Assembly (NCBI GenBank): GCA_963781775.1 | Contig: CAWAHE010000008.1 | Span: forward strand, 1 to 64,000 | Direction: 5' to 3' | Source of the DNA: CAVSRC01 sp963781775 | GTDB taxonomy: Bacteria > Pseudomonadota > Alphaproteobacteria > Rhizobiales > Kaistiaceae | DNA length: 64,000 nucleotides | Shown here: piece by piece, positions 20,249 to 28,549 of the stretch | Layout: each line of letters starts with the position of its first letter | Position numbering within the stretch: the stretch's first letter is position 1 | Position numbers and translations under genes: made by a program | The notes under the pieces: generated by a model | Told to the model about the DNA's origin: nothing | The model's database searches: none | The model's input: the letters and a program-made list of their open reading frames with translations, nothing else

Positions 20249-20328
20249 AGTGGCCCCGGCGCTCACTTTCGCGCGAGCCGGGCCACTGTCCCGCCGCCAT
20301 GTGGCAACCGCATGGCATGCGGGTTGCC
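20249..20328. repeat. Two long inverted repeats ahead of the GNAT gene
   Basis: Dyad 1 (20249-20287) pairs AGTGGCCCCGGC with GCCGGGCCACT, one bulged base. Dyad 2 (20303-20328) pairs GGCAACCGCAT with ATGCGGGTTGCC, one bulged base. A direct repeat GCTCACTTTC occurs inside the first loop (20261-20270) and again after the second dyad (20339-20348). Dyad 2 also contains TGGCATGCGGGTTGC, which has exact sigma54 -24/-12 geometry. Function unknown. Confidence 0.6.
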
Positions 20329-20364
20329 TTTCCCGCCCGCTCACTTTCTGGCTTCATTGCGTGC

Positions 20365-20844
20365 ATGAACGAACCGAGCACGATCACCTTGCAGGAGATC
20401 ACCGCCGGGACCGTACGGTCCGTGTGCGCCCTCGACGTGGCTGTCGAGCAACGCGGCTATGTCGCTGCGAACGCAATCTCGCTGGCCGAAGCCAATTTCA
20501 ACCCGGGAGCATGGTTCAGGGCGATCTGCCTGAATGACACGCCGATCGGATTCGTCATGCTGCGCGATCCCTCGATCCCCGGGGCCGCAGCGAAAGGCCT
20601 CGCACCCGGTGAAATCGGTCTGTGGCGGCTGATGATCGACCGCAATCACCAGCATCGCGGCCACGGCCGCCGCGCCCTGGATCTCGTGCGCGACCTCTCC
20701 AGCCACCGGCAGTTCCGTCGTCTGGTATCGAGCTACGTGCCCGGTGCGCACGGCCCGGAGGCCTTCTATCTGAACTACGGCTTCACAAAGACTGGAAAGC
20801 TGCGCAACGGCGGGCAGGAAGTGGAGATCGCCCTCGCGCTCTGA
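20365..20844 (+). CDS. GNAT family N-acetyltransferase
   Basis: 159 residues. The fold is recognisable by IGFVMLRDP, then IGLWRLMIDRNHQHRGHGRRALDLV, where Q/R-x-x-G-x-G/A binds acetyl-CoA, and AHGPEAFYLNYGFTKTGKLRNG near the end. This arrangement resembles spermidine/diamine acetyltransferases (BltD/PaiA type), but the substrate cannot be settled. ATG 20365 is chosen because the upstream open frame runs through the inverted repeats. Convergent with accA. Confidence 0.75.
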   Translation: MNEPSTITLQEITAGTVRSVCALDVAVEQRGYVAANAISLAEANFNPGAWFRAICLNDTPIGFVMLRDPSIPGAAAKGLAPGEIGLWRLMIDRNHQHRGHGRRALDLVRDLSSHRQFRRLVSSYVPGAHGPEAFYLNYGFTKTGKLRNGGQEVEIALAL

Positions 20845-20853
20845 AATCAGAGC
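20838..20853. terminator. Hairpin spanning both stop codons of the GNAT/accA convergent pair
   Basis: GCTCTGA (20838-20844), AA, TCAGAGC (20847-20853) is a perfect inverted repeat holding the TGA of each gene. No T-run follows on either strand, so activity as a two-way terminator is an inference. Confidence 0.4.
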
Positions 20854-21800
20854 CCTCGTCCAATAGCCAGATACTTCTCCCGCCGCTGGCGGCGGATTTC
20901 CTCGGGCGGCAGGTTGTCGAGCGAATCGAGCGCCTCGGCGATGGCCTCGCCCGTGGCCTTGATGGTCGCCTCGGGCTCGCGATGCGCCCCGCCAACCGGC
21001 TCGGCGATGATCCGGTCGATCACGCCGAATTTATGCAGATCCTCCGCCGTGATTTTCATGCCGGTGGCGGCATCCTGCGCCCTGCTCGAATCGTGCCACA
21101 GGATAGAGGCGGCGCCTTCCGGCGAAATCACCGTGTAGATCGAGTGCTCCAGCATCATCACCTTGTTGGCGGTCGCGATGGCGATGGCGCCGCCCGAGCC
21201 GCCCTCGCCGATGACCACGGCAACGTTGGGCACGCCGAGATTGACGCAGGCCTCGGTCGAGCGCGCGATGGCTTCCGCCTGGCCGCGCTCTTCCGCATCG
21301 AGGCCGGGATAGGCGCCGGCGGTATCGACCAGCGCCACGACCGGCAGACCGAAGCGGTCGGCAAGCGCCATGATGCGCACCGCCTTGCGGTAGCCCTCGG
21401 GCCGCGCCATGCCGAAATTGTGCTTGAGGCGGCTCTCGGTATCGTTGCCCTTCTCGTGGCCGATGAGCGCCACCCGCTTGCCGCGGAAGAAGCCAAGCCC
21501 GGCGACGATGGCGGCGTCCTCGCCGAATTTTCGGTCGCCGGCGAGCGGCGTGAAATCCTCGATCAGCAGCCGGGCATAGTCGCTGGTGTGCGGCCGGTCG
21601 GGATGGCGGGCGACCTGGGTCTTCTGCCATGGCGTCAGCTTGCCGTAGATCTCGCCCAGCGCCTGCGCTGCCTTGGCCTCGAGCCGGGCGATTTCCTCGC
21701 CGATGGCGACCGCGTCGCCCGCTTTCTCGAGCGAGCGCAATTCCTGCACCTTGCCCTGCAAATCGGCGACTGGCTTTTCGAAATCGAGGTAGCTTCGCAT
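20847..21800 (-). CDS. accA: Acetyl-CoA carboxylase carboxyltransferase alpha subunit
   Basis: 317 residues, normal length. With AccD it moves carboxyl from biotin to acetyl-CoA to make malonyl-CoA for fatty acid synthesis. Begins MRSYLDFEKPVADLQGKVQE and contains LTPWQKTQVARHPDRPHTSDY, FGMARPEGYRKAVRIM, DTAGAYPGLDAEERGQAEAIA and IGEGGSGGAIAI. The upstream frame extension lacks family similarity, so 21800 is the start. Confidence 0.97.
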   Translation of the reverse strand: MRSYLDFEKPVADLQGKVQELRSLEKAGDAVAIGEEIARLEAKAAQALGEIYGKLTPWQKTQVARHPDRPHTSDYARLLIEDFTPLAGDRKFGEDAAIVAGLGFFRGKRVALIGHEKGNDTESRLKHNFGMARPEGYRKAVRIMALADRFGLPVVALVDTAGAYPGLDAEERGQAEAIARSTEACVNLGVPNVAVVIGEGGSGGAIAIATANKVMMLEHSIYTVISPEGAASILWHDSSRAQDAATGMKITAEDLHKFGVIDRIIAEPVGGAHREPEATIKATGEAIAEALDSLDNLPPEEIRRQRREKYLAIGRGL

Positions 21801-21958
21801 CCGGTCTCGCGAGCAAATGGCTAGGTCCGCCTCGCGGGCGCCCTGGCCGGCGAAAAGCGGCGGCAACCTGACGGTAGCGCGTGCGAGTGTCAAGCAACGA
21901 CGCCGTCGGGCAGCCTAGATCGCTGCGCTTTCAAAAACTTTGCGAACGGCCGCCCGCC

Positions 21959-22912
21959 TCATTCCTCGTCCCGCGCCAGCGGATGGTGCTCGACCACCAG
22001 CGTGCGCAGGCGTTCCTCCAGAACGTGAGTATAGATTTGCGTGGTCGATATGTCTGCGTGGCCGAGAAGCTGCTGGACCACGCGGAGATCGGCGCCATTC
22101 TGCAAAAGATGGCTGGCGAAGGCGTGGCGCAGAACGTGCGGCGACACCTTCGCCGCCGCAATGCCGCTGCGGGCCGCGAGGTCCTTGAGATCGCGCGCGA
22201 AGGCCTGACGGGTGAGATGGCCGCTGTCGCCGAATGACGGAAACAGCCACGGCGACTCGCCGGCACCTGCGGCCGTCACCGCCCCGCGATAGGCGGCGAC
22301 CGCCTCCCGCGCCTTCTCGGTCAACGGCACGATGCGCTCGTGCCCGCCCTTGCCGCGCACGGTCAGGTAGCGCACGTCCTTGCGCATGGCGGCCGCCTTG
22401 AGCGACACCAGTTCCGACACCCTGAGACCGGTCGCATAGAGCATCTCGACGAGGGCAAACAGGCGCAGCGCCCGCAGCCGTTCGGCATCGCTGCCGGTCG
22501 CAGACGACGCCTCCTCGCGCGCCCGGTCGAGCAGTCGCGTCACCGCCGCCTCGGCGAGCACCGTCGGCAGGCGCGCCGGCTTGCGCGGCCCATCGATGAC
22601 GCCGGTCGGATCGTCCCCGCGCAAACCCTCGCTGACCAGGAAGCGGTGCATCTGGCGAAGTGCCGACAGGCGGCGCGCCGCGGAGGTCGCCGCGAACCCG
22701 CGCGTATCGAGATCGTCGAGATAGGCGCGCACCGCCTCGACCCCGGCGCGCTCGAACCCGGTGCCGCGGCGCGCGAGGAAACGGCCATAATCCTCCAGGT
22801 CGCGACGATAGGAGGCGAGCGTGTTCAGCGCCGCGCCACGCTCCGCGCTCATCATTTCGAGAAAGGCCTCGACGTGATGGCCGCCGGACGCGCCCGTCGC
22901 TGCCCGTGCCAT
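21959..22912 (-). CDS. xerD: Site-specific tyrosine recombinase XerD
   Basis: 317 residues. With XerC resolves chromosome dimers at dif during division. The amino-terminal SAM-like core (VEAFLEMMSAERGAALNTLASYRRDL) precedes the catalytic domain with ATGLRVSELVSL (Arg), SPHVLRHAFASHLLQNGADL (His-x-x-Arg) and GHADISTTQIYTHV (His and the Tyr nucleophile). Pro-Arg-Lys-x-Arg-Leu-Pro (GPRKPARLP) is XerD-like. It starts four bases after a 48-codon gene on the same strand, and there is no sign it belongs to an integrated element. Confidence 0.95.
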   Translation of the reverse strand: MARAATGASGGHHVEAFLEMMSAERGAALNTLASYRRDLEDYGRFLARRGTGFERAGVEAVRAYLDDLDTRGFAATSAARRLSALRQMHRFLVSEGLRGDDPTGVIDGPRKPARLPTVLAEAAVTRLLDRAREEASSATGSDAERLRALRLFALVEMLYATGLRVSELVSLKAAAMRKDVRYLTVRGKGGHERIVPLTEKAREAVAAYRGAVTAAGAGESPWLFPSFGDSGHLTRQAFARDLKDLAARSGIAAAKVSPHVLRHAFASHLLQNGADLRVVQQLLGHADISTTQIYTHVLEERLRTLVVEHHPLARDEE

Positions 22913-22916
22913 CGGA

Positions 22917-23063
22917 TTATCGCGGCGCCAGCTTGGCGGCGGGTATGCGCACGCTCATTTCGCGCGTGTTGGGGCCGACGAACATGGCGAGATAGATCAT
23001 CGCGGCCCCGCCAAGCACTCCCAGAATCACAAGCACAATGAGGAAGCGAAACAAGCTCGGCAT
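22917..23063 (-). CDS. 48-residue membrane protein upstream of xerD
   Basis: A very short gene: MPSLFRFLIVLVILGVLGGA, then AMIYLAMFVGPNTREMSVRI and PAAKLAPR. One transmembrane helix (residues 5-29) leads into a short tail carrying the motif PNTREMSVRIP. The stop lies four bases before the xerD start, so they are co-transcribed. Small proteins of this pattern at this locus occur in related alphaproteobacteria (recalled, not checked). Function unknown; divergent from aroK. Confidence 0.7.
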   Translation of the reverse strand: MPSLFRFLIVLVILGVLGGAAMIYLAMFVGPNTREMSVRIPAAKLAPR

Positions 23064-23239
23064 GGCACTCTCGGGCGGCCGCACGCCGCGATCGGCCGGA
23101 AATCCGACCTACCCCGGTATTCTCGACAATGACGCCCGGAAGGCAAGCGCCGCAAGCCGCCGCCCAGCCGCGCCTTGACAGGGCGGGGGTAAACCGGCTC
23201 TTTCCTCGCCCGCAACGGGTGCATTCCTGCGAGGAAACT

Positions 23240-23842
23240 GTGGCGAAAGCCGGATTGGCACGAGGCAACGACGTACCGCTCGAAACCAAGGTTTCGCGCC
23301 TTCTGGCGGGGCGAACGCTGGTCATGGTCGGCATGATGGGGGCCGGCAAGTCTTCTGTCGGACGGCGGCTGGCAAACCAACTCGGCATGGCCTTCGTCGA
23401 TGCCGACAGCGAGATCGAACTGGCCGCCAACGCCTCGATTCCCGAAATCTTCGAGCAGCACGGCGAGGCCTACTTCCGCGACGGCGAACGCCGCGTCATC
23501 CAGCGCCTGCTCGACGGCCGGCCCAAGGTTCTGGCGACCGGCGGCGGCGCCTTCATCCAGCCGGAGACCCGCGCGGCCATCCAGGCCACGGCCATCTCCA
23601 TCTGGCTCAACGCCGATCGCGAACTCCTGCTGTCGCGCGTCAAGCGCCGCTCGAACCGGCCGTTGCTCAAGACCGAAGACCCGGCCGCCACCATCGACAA
23701 GCTCATTGCCGAGCGCTACCCGGTTTACGCCGAGGCCGACATCCAGGTTCAGTCCCGCGACGTCGCTCATGACGTCGTCATCGACGATATCCTCGAGGCC
23801 CTCGCCGAATTTCTCGACCGGGAGGCGGTGGCGGAGGCCTGA
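23240..23842 (+). CDS. aroK: Shikimate kinase
   Basis: 200 residues from a GTG start with GAGGAAA just before it; the frame is open 37 codons further upstream without family similarity. Phosphorylates shikimate in the aromatic amino acid pathway. P-loop GMMGAGKSS at residues 31-39, then FVDADSEIE, the shikimate-binding region YFRDGERRVIQRL, and the glycine-rich VLATGGGAFI. Lid arginines occur in RVKRRSNRPLL. Only three bases separate it from aroB. Confidence 0.95.
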   Translation: MAKAGLARGNDVPLETKVSRLLAGRTLVMVGMMGAGKSSVGRRLANQLGMAFVDADSEIELAANASIPEIFEQHGEAYFRDGERRVIQRLLDGRPKVLATGGGAFIQPETRAAIQATAISIWLNADRELLLSRVKRRSNRPLLKTEDPAATIDKLIAERYPVYAEADIQVQSRDVAHDVVIDDILEALAEFLDREAVAEA

Positions 23843-23845
23843 TCG

Positions 23846-24982
23846 ATGGAAAAGGCAGCGCCGCCCGGCTCGCCGACCATCGTCACGGTCCACCTCGGAC
23901 CGCGGTCCTATGACATCGTCATCGGACGCGGCGTTCTCGACCGTGCCGGCTTCGAACTGGCCATGCGATTTCCCGGCGCGCGTTTCGCGATCGTCACCGA
24001 CGAGACGGTCGCCCGCCATCATCTCAACGTCCTGACCGCCAGCCTGACTTCCGCCAAGGTCGAGTTCTCGACGGTCGTCGTGCCGCCGGGCGAAAGCTCG
24101 AAGAGCTTCGAGACCCTTGCGACGGTCGTTGACGGAATCCTCGCCGCCCATATCGAGCGCTCCGACATAGTCCTGGCCTTCGGCGGCGGTGTCGTCGGCG
24201 ATCTCGCCGGCTTTGCCGCAGCCATCGTGCGGCGCGGCATCCGCGTCGTGCAGGTGCCGACCACCCTGCTTGCCCAGGTCGATTCCTCGGTCGGCGGCAA
24301 GACCGGCATCAACACCGGCCGTGGCAAGAATCTCGTCGGCGCCTTCCATCAGCCGAGCCTGGTGCTCGCCGATGCCGGCGTGCTCGATTCCCTGCCGCCC
24401 CGCATCTTCAACGCCGGCTACGCCGAGGTGGCCAAATACGGCCTGCTCGCGGATGCCGGGTTCTTCGCCTGGCTCGAGGAAAACTGGCGGGCAATCACCG
24501 CCGGCTGGCCGGAGCGCGATCACGCCATCGCCGTCGCCTGCCGCGGCAAGGCGGAGACGGTGGCCGCCGACGAGCGCGAGGAGGAAGGCGGCGTGCGGGC
24601 TCTGCTCAATCTCGGCCACACCTTCGGCCACGCGCTGGAAGCCGCCACCGGATATTCGGACAAGCTGCTGCACGGCGAAGCCGTCTCGATCGGCACGGTT
24701 CTCGCCTTCGGCCTTTCCGCCCGCCGCGGCCTGTGCGCCCAGGAAGACACCAGCCGCGTCGCCGCCCATCTTGCCGAGATCGGCCTGCCGACAAGGATGT
24801 CCGATATCCCGGGCCCGGCAATGCAGGCCGAAGTGCTGATGAAGCACATCGCGCAGGACAAGAAGGTCGTGCGCGGCGCCCTCACCTTCATCCTCGTACG
24901 CGGCATCGGCCAGGCCTTCGTCGCCCACGACGTACCGCCCGACGAAGTCGCCGCGTTCCTGTCCGAGCAGCTCGCCCGATGA
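23846..24982 (+). CDS. aroB: 3-dehydroquinate synthase
   Basis: 378 residues. NAD- and metal-dependent cyclisation of DAHP to 3-dehydroquinate. Diagnostic blocks are LAFGGGVVGDLAGFAAA, RGIRVVQVPTTLLAQVDSSVGGKTGIN and LNLGHTFGHALE with a zinc-binding His. Forms an operon with aroK (usual in bacteria) and overlaps the CorC-family gene by four bases (ATGA). Confidence 0.97.
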   Translation: MEKAAPPGSPTIVTVHLGPRSYDIVIGRGVLDRAGFELAMRFPGARFAIVTDETVARHHLNVLTASLTSAKVEFSTVVVPPGESSKSFETLATVVDGILAAHIERSDIVLAFGGGVVGDLAGFAAAIVRRGIRVVQVPTTLLAQVDSSVGGKTGINTGRGKNLVGAFHQPSLVLADAGVLDSLPPRIFNAGYAEVAKYGLLADAGFFAWLEENWRAITAGWPERDHAIAVACRGKAETVAADEREEEGGVRALLNLGHTFGHALEAATGYSDKLLHGEAVSIGTVLAFGLSARRGLCAQEDTSRVAAHLAEIGLPTRMSDIPGPAMQAEVLMKHIAQDKKVVRGALTFILVRGIGQAFVAHDVPPDEVAAFLSEQLAR

Positions 24983-26310
24983 CGGGGCTGCTGTGGGTGA
25001 TGGCCGCCGCGGTTCCCGCCCTGGTCATCCTGTCGGCCTTCTTCTCGGGATCGGAGACCGCCCTGACCGCTGCGTCGCGGGCGCGCATGCTCACTCTGGA
25101 AAAGTCCGGCGACCAGCGCGCCGGCATCGTCGGGCGGCTGATTCAGGAGCGCGAGCGCCTGATCGGAGCCCTGCTTCTCGGCAACAATCTCGTCAACATC
25201 CTCGCCTCGGCGCTGGCGACATCGCTGTTCCTGACCCTCTTCGGGCAGGCGGGCGTGGTCTACGCCACGTTGGTCATGACGTTCATCGTGCTCGTCTTCG
25301 GCGAGGTTCTGCCGAAGACCCTGGCAATCGGCAATCCCGACGGCGTGTCGCGGGCGATCGCGCCGGTGGTCTCCGTCATCGTCGCGGTGTTCTCGCCGGT
25401 CGTCACGGCGGTTCAGTTTCTCGTGCGCGGCGTTCTTCACCTCGCCGGCTGGGACGCTTCCGACGGCAAGTCGATCCTCTCGCCCGCCGACGAGATTCGC
25501 GGCCAGGTCGACCTGCTGCATGCCGAGGGCAGCGTGGTGAAGGCGGAGCGCGACCGCCTCGGCGGGCTCCTGGATCTGGGCGAACTCGACGTCTCCGACG
25601 TCATGGTCCATCGCACGGTGATGTACACGATCAGCGCCGATGAGCCGCCGGGCAAGATCGTCGACGACATCCTCGCCAGCCCCTATACGCGCGTCCCGCT
25701 ATGGGAGGGGCAGCCCGAGAACATCATCGGCGTCCTCCACGTCAAGGACCTGCTCCAGGGCCTGAAGGCGGCCGGCGGCAAGATCGACCGCATCGATGTC
25801 CGCGCCATCGCCGCCAAGCCGTGGTTCGTGCCCGACGGCACCAGCCTGACCGATCAGCTCAACGCCTTTCTCAAGCGCAAGGTCCATTTCGCCCTCGTCG
25901 TCGACGAGTATGGCGAGGTGCAGGGCGTGGTGACGCTGGAAGACATCCTCGAGGAGATCGTCGGCGACATCGCCGACGAGCACGACGTCGCCGTCGAGGG
26001 CGTGCGGCCGCAGCCGGATGGTTCGGTCAACGTCGACGGAGCGGTGCCGATCCGCGACCTCAACCGGGTCATGGACTGGAATCTTCCCGACGACGAGGCG
26101 ACGACCATCGCCGGCCTCGTCATCCACGAGGCACGCATCATCCCGGAGCCCGGCCAGGCGTTCACCTTCCATGGTTTCCGCTTCCACGTGCTGCGCAAGA
26201 CCCGAAACCGCATCACGGCGCTGAGGATCATGCCGCTCAGCCGCATCAAGCCGGCGACCGCCGCCGCGATCGCGGCGGCCAAGGCAAAAACGCCCGACCG
26301 CCCGGCCTGA
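24979..26310 (+). CDS. HlyC/CorC (CNNM) family membrane protein
   Basis: 443 residues. An amino-terminal DUF21/CNNM membrane domain (about residues 1-190; ILSAFFSGSETALTAASRARM, LGNNLVNILASALATSLFL, VFGEVLPKTLAIGNPD), then two CBS domains (VMVHRTVMYTI and FVPDGTSLTDQL), then a CorC_HlyC transporter-associated domain with VDGAVPIRDLNRVMDW. Members are linked to magnesium/cobalt efflux. Follows aroB by overlap, a frequent rhizobial aroK-aroB-corC operon. Confidence 0.9.
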   Translation: MTGLLWVMAAAVPALVILSAFFSGSETALTAASRARMLTLEKSGDQRAGIVGRLIQERERLIGALLLGNNLVNILASALATSLFLTLFGQAGVVYATLVMTFIVLVFGEVLPKTLAIGNPDGVSRAIAPVVSVIVAVFSPVVTAVQFLVRGVLHLAGWDASDGKSILSPADEIRGQVDLLHAEGSVVKAERDRLGGLLDLGELDVSDVMVHRTVMYTISADEPPGKIVDDILASPYTRVPLWEGQPENIIGVLHVKDLLQGLKAAGGKIDRIDVRAIAAKPWFVPDGTSLTDQLNAFLKRKVHFALVVDEYGEVQGVVTLEDILEEIVGDIADEHDVAVEGVRPQPDGSVNVDGAVPIRDLNRVMDWNLPDDEATTIAGLVIHEARIIPEPGQAFTFHGFRFHVLRKTRNRITALRIMPLSRIKPATAAAIAAAKAKTPDRPA

Positions 26311-26368
26311 CGGCGAAATTCGGCCGCATTCGCGGTCTCGGATTGCACGCTCCAACGGAGGGCGATCC

Positions 26369-27508
26369 ATGCAATTCGATCTGGTGATTGTCGGCGCGAG
26401 TTTCGCCGGACTGGCGGCGGCGCGCACCGCGGCCTCGCGCGGACTGAGGACAGCCGTCATCGACGCCAAGCCCGAGCCGGGCGCACGCGTGCATACCAGC
26501 GGCATCCTGGTGCGCGAGGCGATCGACGAAATCGACATCCCGCATCACCTGACCCGGCGCGTGCCGGGCGTACGCCTCTATTCGCCGAGCCTGAACAGCG
26601 TCGACCTGTTCTCGCCGGGCTATGCGTTCTTCACCACGCGCACACCCGATCTTCTTCGCTGGATGGCGCAGGAGGCGCGCGACGCCGGCGCGCATGTTCT
26701 GGCAGCCACCCGTTTCGAAGGCGCCGAGCGGGACGGCGGGCTCATCCGCCTGAACGGAATCGACATTGCGACGCGCTTTCTGGTCGGCGCCGATGGCGCG
26801 CGCTCGCGCGTCGCCACCGCCTTCGGCCTGTCCACCAACCGCCAATTCCTGACCGGCCTCGAGGTCGAACTGGAGCCCGATGCCGCGGTCGACCCGCGCT
26901 TCCTGCATTGCTTCGTCGATTCGCGGCTGGCGCCGGGCTACATCGCCTGGGCCGCGCCTGGTCCCGATGCCATCCAGCTCGGGCTCGCGGTCGGCGACGG
27001 CCGCAAGCCGGACCTTGCCGCGTTCATGGCGCGCACCGAGGCGCATTTCGGCTGGAGCCGTTTGAAGGTGATCGGCCGGCGCAGCGGCCTCATCCCGTGC
27101 GGCGGCCCGCTCAGGCGCACTGCTGCGCCCGGCGTGCTTCTCATCGGCGATGCCGCCGGCTGGGTGTCGCCGGTCACCGGCGGCGGAATTCGCCTGGGCT
27201 TCCGCTACGGCCGCCGCGCGGCGTCGCTGATTGCCGACCACATGCAGTGCGGCGGGCCCGCCCCCGAAATCGCCCTCGCCCGCGATGTCCCCCGGTTCCG
27301 GGCGAAGCAGCTGCTCCGCCACGCCCTCGATCTCGCTCCACCCAATTTCCTGGTGAACATGGCGCTCGCCACCACGCCGGTTCGCCGCTTCGCCGAGCGG
27401 CTCTACTTCCACAGCCGCAACACGACCGGCGTCGATCGCGATGCCTATCTGCGCTGGCTGGAGTCGGAGGCAGCCCGCGACGGAGCCGCGCCGATGTTGC
27501 AGGGCTAG
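26369..27508 (+). CDS. FAD-dependent oxidoreductase, geranylgeranyl reductase-like
   Basis: 379 residues. Amino-terminal FAD-binding Rossmann motif VIVGASFAGLAAARTAASRG (GxSxAG variant) and the second FAD block GVLLIGDAAGWVSPVTGGGIRLGFRYGRRAA, typical of the geranylgeranyl reductase/digeranylglycerophospholipid reductase group. Such enzymes reduce prenyl or polyene chains; substrate unknown here and no prenyl-synthesis gene is adjacent. GGAGGG precedes the ATG. Its TAG stop shares a CTAG with bolA. Confidence 0.78.
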   Translation: MQFDLVIVGASFAGLAAARTAASRGLRTAVIDAKPEPGARVHTSGILVREAIDEIDIPHHLTRRVPGVRLYSPSLNSVDLFSPGYAFFTTRTPDLLRWMAQEARDAGAHVLAATRFEGAERDGGLIRLNGIDIATRFLVGADGARSRVATAFGLSTNRQFLTGLEVELEPDAAVDPRFLHCFVDSRLAPGYIAWAAPGPDAIQLGLAVGDGRKPDLAAFMARTEAHFGWSRLKVIGRRSGLIPCGGPLRRTAAPGVLLIGDAAGWVSPVTGGGIRLGFRYGRRAASLIADHMQCGGPAPEIALARDVPRFRAKQLLRHALDLAPPNFLVNMALATTPVRRFAERLYFHSRNTTGVDRDAYLRWLESEAARDGAAPMLQG

Positions 27509-27786
27509 TCGCCGCTGGACGGGGGCGGCACCGCCTTGGCTTCGATGGCGAGCGCGTGGACCCCCTCGCGGATCTCGCTGGCCAGCGCGGTGTGGATCAT
27601 GCGGTGCATCGCCACGCGGGTCTTGCCGGCGAACGCCCCCGCCGTGATTCTCACGCGAAAATGCGTTTCGCCCTCCGGGCGATGCCCGGCGTGCCCCTTG
27701 TGAAGGTGGGATTCATCCACCACTTCTAGGGCCTCCGGGCGAAAAGCCTCGGTTAACTTGCTTCTGATTCTATCCGCCACTGTCAT
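27505..27786 (-). CDS. bolA: BolA family protein
   Basis: 93 residues. BolA proteins pair with monothiol glutaredoxins to sense or traffic iron-sulfur clusters. The fold is marked by IRSKLTEAFRPEALEVVDESH, the conserved HKGHAG block, and the helix-turn region GKTRVAMHRMIHTALASEIREGVHALAIEA. Divergent from the J-domain gene, the rhizobial order bolA / J-domain / cobS / cobT. Confidence 0.92.
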   Translation of the reverse strand: MTVADRIRSKLTEAFRPEALEVVDESHLHKGHAGHRPEGETHFRVRITAGAFAGKTRVAMHRMIHTALASEIREGVHALAIEAKAVPPPSSGD

Positions 27787-27823
27787 TGCGTTGATCCCGC
27801 CGGTTCTTTCGGCGCTCACCGCC

Positions 27824-27858
27824 TTGTCGCCGTCACGGCCCGCGACCATAATCCGACG
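27824..27858 (+). promoter_or_regulatory. Promoter immediately before the J-domain gene start (leaderless geometry)
   Basis: TTGTCG at 27824-27829, 17 bases, CATAAT at 27847-27852, six bases, ATG at 27859. Same spacing as the carbonic anhydrase promoter, with no ribosome site. Confidence 0.5.
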
Positions 27859-28470
27859 ATGGATCTGAATTCCAAATATTTCGACCGCATTCGCATCGCC
27901 CCCGGCGGCGCCACGGTCGAGGCCCCCAACGCAGCCCGCTGCGAGGCGCACGGCTGCGACCAGCCGGGTACCCATCGCGCCCCCAAGGGCCGGGGCCGCG
28001 AGGGTCAGTATTACAACTTCTGCCTCGATCACGTTCGCGAATATAACAAGTCTTACAACTACTTCGCTGGCATGCCCGACAGCGAGATTACCGACTACCA
28101 GCGCTCCGCGGCCACCGGCCACCGGCCGACCTGGACGATGGGCGTCAACCGCGCCGGGGCGGCCGCCGGCGATCCCCGGTTCAACTGGGCGTCGGCCTTT
28201 ACCGATCCCTTCGGCCTTTTCGGCGGCGATGTGCCCCGATCCGAGCCCAAGGGCGAGCCGGTACGGCGCCCGCTGCGCAACCTGGAGCGGCGGTCTTTTG
28301 CGGCTCTCGACCTGGACGGCGGCGAATCCGGCAGTGAAATCAAGGCCCGCTACAAGGCCCTGGTCAAGCAGCTGCACCCCGACGCCAATGGCGGCGACCG
28401 CAGTTCCGAGGATCGCCTGCGACAGATTATTCAGGCATACCACTACCTGCGATCCGTCGGTTTTTGCTAA
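27859..28470 (+). CDS. J-domain (DnaJ-class) protein
   Basis: 203 residues. The carboxy end is a J domain (about residues 143-203; FAALDLDGGESGSEIKARYK, ALVKQLHPDANGGDRSSEDR) with the HPD motif that stimulates DnaK-type ATPases. The amino-terminal half contains CEAHGCDQPGTHRAPKGRG and YYNFCLDHVREYNKSYNYF, a conserved Cys/His region of unknown role. No Gly/Phe or zinc-finger DnaJ modules. It lies 79 bases before cobS on the same strand. Confidence 0.85.
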   Translation: MDLNSKYFDRIRIAPGGATVEAPNAARCEAHGCDQPGTHRAPKGRGREGQYYNFCLDHVREYNKSYNYFAGMPDSEITDYQRSAATGHRPTWTMGVNRAGAAAGDPRFNWASAFTDPFGLFGGDVPRSEPKGEPVRRPLRNLERRSFAALDLDGGESGSEIKARYKALVKQLHPDANGGDRSSEDRLRQIIQAYHYLRSVGFC

Positions 28471-28549
28471 GACGGCAGCGCCCGCCGCCTCCCGACGGCA
28501 AATTTCCATCAAATCAGCAAGGCGTCGCACGGCGCGACGGAGGACATCG

